64,000 nucleotides of DNA from Xiphias gladius (Eukaryota; Chordata; Actinopteri; Istiophoriformes; Xiphiidae): assembly GCF_016859285.1 (NCBI RefSeq), contig NC_053416.1, forward strand, positions 1,080,501 through 1,144,500, read 5' to 3'. Below the pieces are notes generated by a model. That model saw only the letters and a program-made list of their open reading frames with translations, had not been told where the DNA came from and ran no database searches. Shown one piece after another: positions 35,600 to 64,000 of this stretch. The first letter of the stretch is position 1. Every line of letters starts with the position of its first letter. The translations under genes were made by a program, and so were the position numbers.

Positions 35600-36785
35600 G
35601 GCCCTGATCCTTCTGACCTCAACAACTACAGAACAATTTCTAAATGACCTTTTATGAAGGAGAATGCTCCGTCCTCATCTTGTTAGATTTGTCTGCAGCC
35701 TTGGACACAGTTGAGCACAGTACACTGACTGATGGGCTCCAGCACTGGGTTGGTATTTCTGGGACGGTCTTGACGGGGTTTGACTCCTACTTATCCAACG
35801 TTAGATTTTTTGTCCCTGTCTGGGACAGTATCTCACCTTCCACCTCTGTAGCATTAGCATTTTCCACAAGATACTGTTCAGCAGATATAAAAGACTGACT
35901 GGCTTCAAACTTTCTTCAGATAAATTCAGACGGAATAGAAATTCTGATCATCCACGCTTCCAGCCATCACTTGGTCCACTCTGTAAAATATCCCCAGCCT
36001 TCTGCTAAAAACCTCGGCGTGACGTTGGACTCTAGCCTCCACTTCGAGACACACGCCGACACAGTAATCCAGTCTTGTTTCTTCCCTCCTAGGAACACTG
36101 CAACAATTCCCTCAATTTGAAGCTTTGAAGATTCGGAATCCGTCGAACACACTTTTTATTTCCTTGTTATTAGACCACTGTAGTAACCCCCTCGCTGGCA
36201 TAAATCAGAGATCAGTTCACTGGCTCCAAACTCTACAAGATGCAGCAGCCAGACTTCAAACACAGAGCAAGAAAAGAGAGCCCATCATGCCTCTTTTAAC
36301 GTCCTCCCGCCGGCTGCCAGTTGCTTTTATAACTGATTTTAAGATCCCGCTCGTTACGCTTAAAGCACTTCGTGGCCTGACCCCAGATTACATCTCTGAA
36401 TTAATCTCCGAGCTTCTAACTGGCTGCAGTCTGAGGTCCTCAGGCAGGAACCTCCTGGCTGGTCCTGATGCGAGGTTGAGAACCGAATGTGACGGAGCTT
36501 TTCCTGTCAGGGCACCACTGTTCTGGAAGAACCTGCCTGAGAATCTTAGACTAGTAAACTCAGTACCGTCTTTTACGTCGCTTCTGAAACCTCCCTCTTA
36601 TCGTAAGGCTCTCTTATAATCTATAGTCATTGATTTATTCCCGGTGGTTTTTTAATGAGATATCTGTGGGAATGTGTATGTATTTTTATTAAAACTTCCA
36701 TGTAAAACACCTTTTGCTGATTTTAATAGGTGCTATATAAATAAACCTGACCATCATCATCCTTATTATTATTATTATTATTGTT
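35600..36785 (+). mobile_element. L2-like LINE fragment, degenerate
   Basis: Plus-strand reverse transcriptase pieces appear in correct order: DPSDLNNYRTISK near 35606, LLDLSAALDTVEHS near 35676, DAAARLQTQSKK, LKALRGLTPDYISELI and PLFWKNLPENLRLV. The end is a GTGCTATATAAATAAA tail and an ATT microsatellite near 36767-36782, a classic L2 3' end. Frameshifts and deletions break the enzyme. Confidence 0.8.
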
Positions 36786-37047
36786 TAAATTTGAATGTCT
36801 CCATGACCTTTCCTCTAGTGTCAGCCTCAGGACCAACTTCACATTTTTACGTCCACTACTATTAAGGTCCTGGATAGATCATGAGTCATGGGCCCAGATC
36901 CTCACAGGATCCTCGGTGAAAATGGCCTGAGATAGTCGTTTTAGAGGAACTTTGTGCACCCAGGCTGCCATCTCCTTGGCCACGGAGGACATCCCCAACG
37001 GAGACGGCTACTAACACCCTTCTCGAGACCACAGCCACGAGCCCAAA

Positions 37048-37079
37048 TGAATTATGACCCGTTTGCAGGTCATAATTCA
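37048..37079. other. Perfect 12-bp inverted repeat (hairpin)
   Basis: TGAATTATGACC and GGTCATAATTCA are exact reverse complements separated by the 8-nt loop CGTTTGCA. No gene or transposon end was identified next to it. Confidence 0.85.
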
Positions 37080-37429
37080 GCTCACGAGGTGACCTTTTAT
37101 ATACTCAGGTTAAAACGTCCGAATGTTGCATTGTATTTTCGGAGCGCACACACCGTAGGTGTTGTGGAATGAGGCATGTTCCCTGACCTCTCACTCTCCC
37201 CTTCCCCATGGGTTTGGAGACTGGAAGCTGTTTCCTGTGTTGCTAAAGACGCTCCTGCAGAGATCTGGGAGGAAACAGAGTCTTTGACACAAAGACCTAT
37301 GGAGACAAAACCCAGCCGACAGGAAACCTGCTGTAGCCTGAGGGTTGGAGGTCTGAAGGTTGTTACCCTTAGAAGAAAGATCTGCACACAAACACGCAAA
37401 CACACATTTATTCTTCTATACACTGGTAC

Positions 37430-37730
37430 GTTCTCCAAGCCCCTGTCTTCAAGAATAGTTTCGCATTGTGGGGAATTCCCTTATTCACTTTCTTTCTGTG
37501 AGATAGATGTTCAGATGGATATCAGTCTCATCTGTGTGTTCAGCACCGAGCTGGAGTCAGTGCGTGGTTAGCCTAGCTTAGCATAAAGACTGGAAACTAA
37601 GGGAAACAGCTAGCCTAGCTCTGTCCAAAGTTCAAAAATCCTCCCTCATTAACATATTTGTTTTTTTTAATCTGTATAAAAACAGAAAAAAAAACAGGCG
37701 TCACAGGCTGCAACTATTTCTTGATGAACA
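37430..37730. mobile_element. Second, more decayed copy of the 21581-type MITE
   Basis: 'gcctagcttagcataaagac', 'ggaaacagctagcctagctc' and a weak 'caagaatagtttcgcattgt' left end match the MITE in the serpinf2 3'UTR, in the same orientation. Confidence 0.6.
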
Positions 37731-37774
37731 CTTTCCTTTTTTATCTTTTTAATTTCCACCACTTTAATTCAGAC

Positions 37775-38350
37775 TGAAACGTCTCAGCAGCTGTTGGATG
37801 GATCGAGGTGAAATGTGGTTCAGACGTCCGTGTTCCCCCCAGGATGAATCCTAATAATCATTCCCATCAGCCTTAGCTGTGCTTTGTGTTTAGTGCTCAT
37901 TAGCACGGGTTAGCATGCTCCGACCCCCTCTGTCCTCAGACCCTCGGATCGGACGAGGAAAGCTCCCCCGAAAAAAATGGGAGAAAACCTGAGGAAGGGA
38001 TGGCTCTTCCAGGACACGCGATAGATTTCGTGTCTACGGAATCGAACGCCACAGTAGATTTGCAGTGTTGTGTTACGTTCATACTCGGCTCCACGTGGTG
38101 GCGGCTCAGTCCATCTGTACAGTCCGAGCGCTAAAATCACAGGTTCTGGTTGCACAGAAAAGCCGACTGACACCTGCAGTGTGAGTTAACACATGCACAA
38201 GATTATTCCAAATACACAGTGTCTGCCCAGTTTGAGATGGTGGACGTGGCAGAAACGATACCTGCTAAACGTCAGCATGTTAGCGTTGAGCTCAAATCCC
38301 AGCCGTGTCTCAGCACGGCCTCACAGAGCTGCTGCGCGGCTGCAGACTCG
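37775..38350. repeat. Teleost dispersed repeat, interrupted
   Basis: 'cagctgttggatggatcgag', 'ccccccaggatgaatcctaa', 'cctgctaaacgtcagcatgt' and 'gcctcacagagctgctgcgc' occur in the order expected for the family at 15240. They are interrupted between about 37918 and 38225 by unrelated sequence, suggesting a nested insertion. Confidence 0.55.
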
Positions 38351-38601
38351 TTACCCTTCGGAGTTCTTTAGAGTTCTCGTTTCTCACGGCCTCGGTGAGA
38401 ACACCTCTCCACATGTCGCTGCACCTGTTTGCTTGTGTATGCGACAAACAAAATCCTTGAAAAAACAAACCCACCGAGACATCTACGGGAGCAACGCTCA
38501 CTTCCTCTTATTTTGTCCCATGTCTTCATGATGAAATTGACCTTTAGACTGACACACGGGTTCCTGTCTAACACTTCACTGTCACAAGATGACAAGAGTT
38601 A

Positions 38602-38773
38602 TTTCTGACAGACTCTGGTGCAGCTGTGACCAGATCTCAGTGTTTATCAGCGTCTCTGTCACCGGCTCCAACTCCTCCGTCAGTGGAGGCTGCTGGATGA
38701 ACAGACGATGAACCACAACACAGTGAAACACAGGAAGGAATAATGTGAAATAAGTAGAACAAACACCGAACGT
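38602..38773 (+). repeat. Dispersed repeat, copy B (partner at 4782-4942)
   Basis: Nearly identical to copy A, with an extra 'agacgatgaacc'-type insertion. No coding content. Confidence 0.7.
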
Positions 38774-39951
38774 TAAAGAAACAAAAAATTGTCCTTAGAG
38801 CCGCTGATAAACTACATTCTTGTGTTGTTAAAATATGTTACTGTTTATCAAATGTTTAGACTCTGCTGAAAAAGGGCTGTTAAAGTAAAGTGGTTGCCAT
38901 AATTGTGTTTAGCAAAACTCTATCTGGGAAATAGGCTCCTGGTGGAGAGAGATTTCAGATTACAGCTGAAATATGACTGGTATCTGAGTCTGTCTGCTCT
39001 TACGAGAGTGAGTTGTGTAACTTCTTCTCACCGACTTCCTGCTCGCCATGTGTTGTGGCGTGAAGCGGTGAACTGACTGTTCAGACTCAGGGGGCCGGGG
39101 TCACGTCCGTGCAGCGGAATGAATCTCCGCATGTCAGACAGGAATGTGAGGTTTTGTTGAACTGACAGACATTATCTCTGCAGCACGTTTGAACCTGCCG
39201 GAGATGTTGTTGCTCCAACTGTCGCAGGGGTGGCAAGATTTTCCCGACCGGTGACAACCTGAAGCTGCTGCCTGGACTCGTCTCGGTGTGCAGATAGTCA
39301 GAGGAATGTTTCCTTCAGATACAACATAACTGAAATCGTCCTGTTGTATTTGGCTCCTCATTTTGAAAATTTTCCTCCTGTGTTTAAGGGCACATGCTCA
39401 TAAGAGAAATTTAAAAAGCACCAGTCTTACAGTAGGTCAGTCTGGTTTAAGTCCCACACAGTCAAAGATAGAAAACCCTCTTAACTGACTTGCAACTTCA
39501 AAACTGTGACCAGTAATTTAGTCTAGTTTTTGTGAGCTCTTCAGTAAACAGCCTCGTAGCTTCGTGATTTTCAGCTCGGTTCAACCAGCTCTTGGCATCA
39601 AGGTCACACACACATTTTCGAATTGGACCAATAAAAGTAAGATTGGACCTGAAGTAACTGACACTTTTCCCATTCCCCTCACAATTAGCACCAAACCCCA
39701 TAGGCCCTCGTTGGAAATCTCCTTGTGAGTTTACAGATAAAGACAGATTTTCGGGAAATTATGAGGAGAGTTTCTGAGCAATTAGCTGGAAATTCAAGAC
39801 CCGTAAAACAAAGTGTTGCTGAGATTTCCAGGTCCTGGGACAGAACAAACAGAAATCCTGGTTTCGTCTTGTGGACTTTCAGGTGAGAACAGTCATCACG
39901 TAGAAGCAGCAGAAACCACGCTGAATAACAAACTTAATCTGTGTTCAGAGT

Positions 39952-40931
39952 TTTATTATATTTCACTCAGACTGGCTTGAAGTTTAAGCTTGGAGTCTCA
40001 GAGAGACGCTCACAGTTTCAGTTTAGAAACATTTATCAAAGACAGGAATGATCCAGTGAGGAGGCAGAGACACAGAACCACTAGCGCAGAATCTTCTCCG
40101 TCCTTAGACCAAAGGCCAGTGACTGGGACTGACAGAAAGTGATGCTAATGTTATTGTGTTAAGTTTAGTTGCTATTTTAGACAGTTCATTTGATCTGTGC
40201 CTCCGTCCTTGAAAAACTCAGCAGACACAGGATCACATGAAAAAAAAAAAACAGCAGACACAGGATTTATGCTTTGGAAGAAAAATACATTTTCAATTAG
40301 CAACACTTGTCTTCTCCAGTTTAAAAGCTCAGAAATCCTAAAAAAGATTTTGAATTTTTAATTCTTGTGCACAGGATACATCTTTGGGCTCAAAAACACA
40401 GCAAATACTGAACTGTTCCCTTGGTGCTGTACAGTGGCCTGTTGGAAAAACTCCATTTCAAACATAGAAGAGTTGTAAATACTGAACACCACGAAATGTC
40501 AGAATGTCAAAAATATTTATAAAAACACCCCTATATAAAAACCCCTTACGAAACAACAAACATTTAACAAAATGACTCCAAGATGTCTGTTTGGATATCT
40601 GTGAATTGGCCTTATGAGACACAGCAGTCAGTCAGTATAAAAGATCATTTGAAAAAGAATCTGTTTGAAGGATTGTATACATTTCCTTTGCTTAAAAATA
40701 CGTATGTGAATGTGATTTTCAGTCATTACATTACAAAAGGTCAGACTTATGAATTCAGACTAATGTTTGTGGGTTTTTCAAACTCCCTAAAACAAATAGA
40801 AACTTTTTTTTCCAGATAATTCAGATAATTTTTGGCATTTTTTTTTGGCAAAAAAAAAAGCCTGATGCCAACAGTCACATGACTCGTACGATGTCAACAT
40901 ATTCAGTTTGCTCTTAAACCTTGAGTTTATT
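39952..40931 (-). promoter_or_regulatory. Candidate slco2b1 polyadenylation signals
   Basis: On the minus strand AATAAA occurs at 40931-40926 and 39957-39952, about 690 and 1660 bp after the slco2b1 stop. The choice between them is unresolved. Confidence 0.35.
40219..40266. mobile_element. Micro retro-insertion with 15-bp target duplication
   Basis: The 15-bp sequence CAGCAGACACAGGAT appears twice (40219-40233 and 40252-40266), enclosing only CACATG plus a run of 12 A. A poly(A)-ended insert between perfect duplications is the footprint of target-primed reverse transcription of an extremely short cDNA. Confidence 0.6.
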
Positions 40932-41099
40932 CGTGATTGTAATATTCTGCTGTTAGTATCCACACGATAGTATCCAGGTTTCCTAAAAAATGTCTTCAAG
41001 CTTCCACATTTTGGACACACAGAGCATGAGCAGTAGATTCCTTCTTTGGTTGACGCATGAATGGCATGAATATAATTTACTGATAGAGCTCTTTGTTAT

Positions 41100-41260
41100 G
41101 TGTGCATGCTAACATGCTGCCTACCATCTCAGTTTACCATGTTAGCATGCTAACATTTGCTAATCGCCAGTAAGCAAAAAATAGAGCTGAGGCCGACGGG
41201 AATGTCATTAGTCCTGCAGGTATTTATGAAACATGAATGAGTGGGATTCATCCTCTGGGG
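41100..41260. repeat. Teleost dispersed repeat fragment (reverse orientation)
   Basis: 'gtttaccatgttagcatgct' and 'gtgggattcatcctctgggg' match the 15240-type family in reverse orientation. It probably lies in the slco2b1 3'UTR or just beyond it. Confidence 0.5.
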
Positions 41261-41617
41261 ACCATGAACACCCAAAAAAAAAAAAAAAAAATCCATCCAA
41301 TAGTAGTGGACCTGGAGACATGCTGCTAACGTGGCTAAAAATCATTTGAACAACAACATGAATGACATCACATTATAAGCAGGGTATTGAAGTGTACGAA
41401 AACAGTATCAAAAAGTGTCTTAGCCTCAATGTAGTGGCTGACAGGTCCTTTACATGAAAGTCAGGAGAAAAACTCAACACACACTGAGTAGTTTGCATTG
41501 TAGGAGCTGCCGTGTCCCTTTCTGACCGTCTTAGAGAACTTTCAGAGCTGATCCTCTTCTTTTTCCTCCTCCTTCAGCCTTTCTGTGTCTTTCCCCGCAT
41601 CCTCTGGTTGTGCTTCC

Positions 41618-64000
<22,383 letters not shown>

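Larger units (their letters stand above)
31889..41617. other. Convergent spacer between serpinf1 and slco2b1
   Basis: Both genes end into this region. It holds the serpinf1 3'UTR, an L2 LINE fragment (35600-36785), a hairpin (37048-37079), a MITE, dispersed repeats, the second copy of the 160-bp repeat, a micro insertion (40219-40266) and the likely slco2b1 3'UTR. I see nothing recognisable in 32.4-33.8 kb and 38.8-40.2 kb. At 33880-34149 an open frame rich in Lys, Arg and Pro has no known relative. Confidence 0.6.

Overview
The window reads as vertebrate nuclear DNA, most probably from a teleost fish of percomorph type. Genes are split into short GT-AG exons, CA/TG microsatellites are frequent, and introns and spacers carry repeat families typical of bony fish: hAT-like MITEs, L2- and RTE-like LINE tails, and 'gene-desert' dispersed repeats rich in GCTAACATGCTAA. 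There is no prokaryotic operon, CRISPR array, tRNA or rRNA that I can support.

Four protein-coding genes were rebuilt exon by exon with consistent splice phases. (1) 1-6984, minus: the first four coding exons (182 codons) of an SLC13 sodium/di-tricarboxylate cotransporter, best matching slc13a2 (NaDC1). It runs off the left edge. (2) 15983-21563, plus: serpinf2 (alpha-2-antiplasmin), 8 coding exons, 502 residues, complete. (3) 26263-31888, plus: serpinf1 (PEDF), 7 coding exons, 404 residues, complete. (4) 41618-64000, minus: an organic anion transporter of the SLCO2 branch, best matching slco2b1. Twelve coding exons run from the early transmembrane region to the stop, and the N-terminus lies beyond the right edge.

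The serpinf2-serpinf1 tandem is head to tail, in the same order as in human. The two genes share intron phases, with one extra intron in serpinf2, as expected for an old tandem duplication. They encode secreted plasma/extracellular proteins: a plasmin inhibitor and a non-inhibitory serpin. The two flanking transporters have no evident functional link to them.

Regions between genes. 6985-15967 holds a hAT-like element with an internal 32-bp expansion, an L2 LINE tail, a long CA tract and a 13-bp GC-rich minisatellite. 21564-26262 holds a MITE, a degenerate GGGTTCC-rich repeat and a CpG-rich block that is the likely serpinf1 promoter and first exon. 31889-41617 holds a telomere-like-repeat-bearing 3'UTR, an L2 LINE fragment, more MITEs and a micro retro-insertion.

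I did not find a convincing previously undescribed gene system. The most interesting observations are local. They are the altered reactive site and tail of the fish antiplasmin, long TG/CA tracts abutting splice sites in slco2b1 and slc13a2, a hairpin-prone minisatellite 12 bp from a splice donor, a G-rich 13-bp minisatellite, and a very small target-primed insertion with perfect 15-bp duplications.
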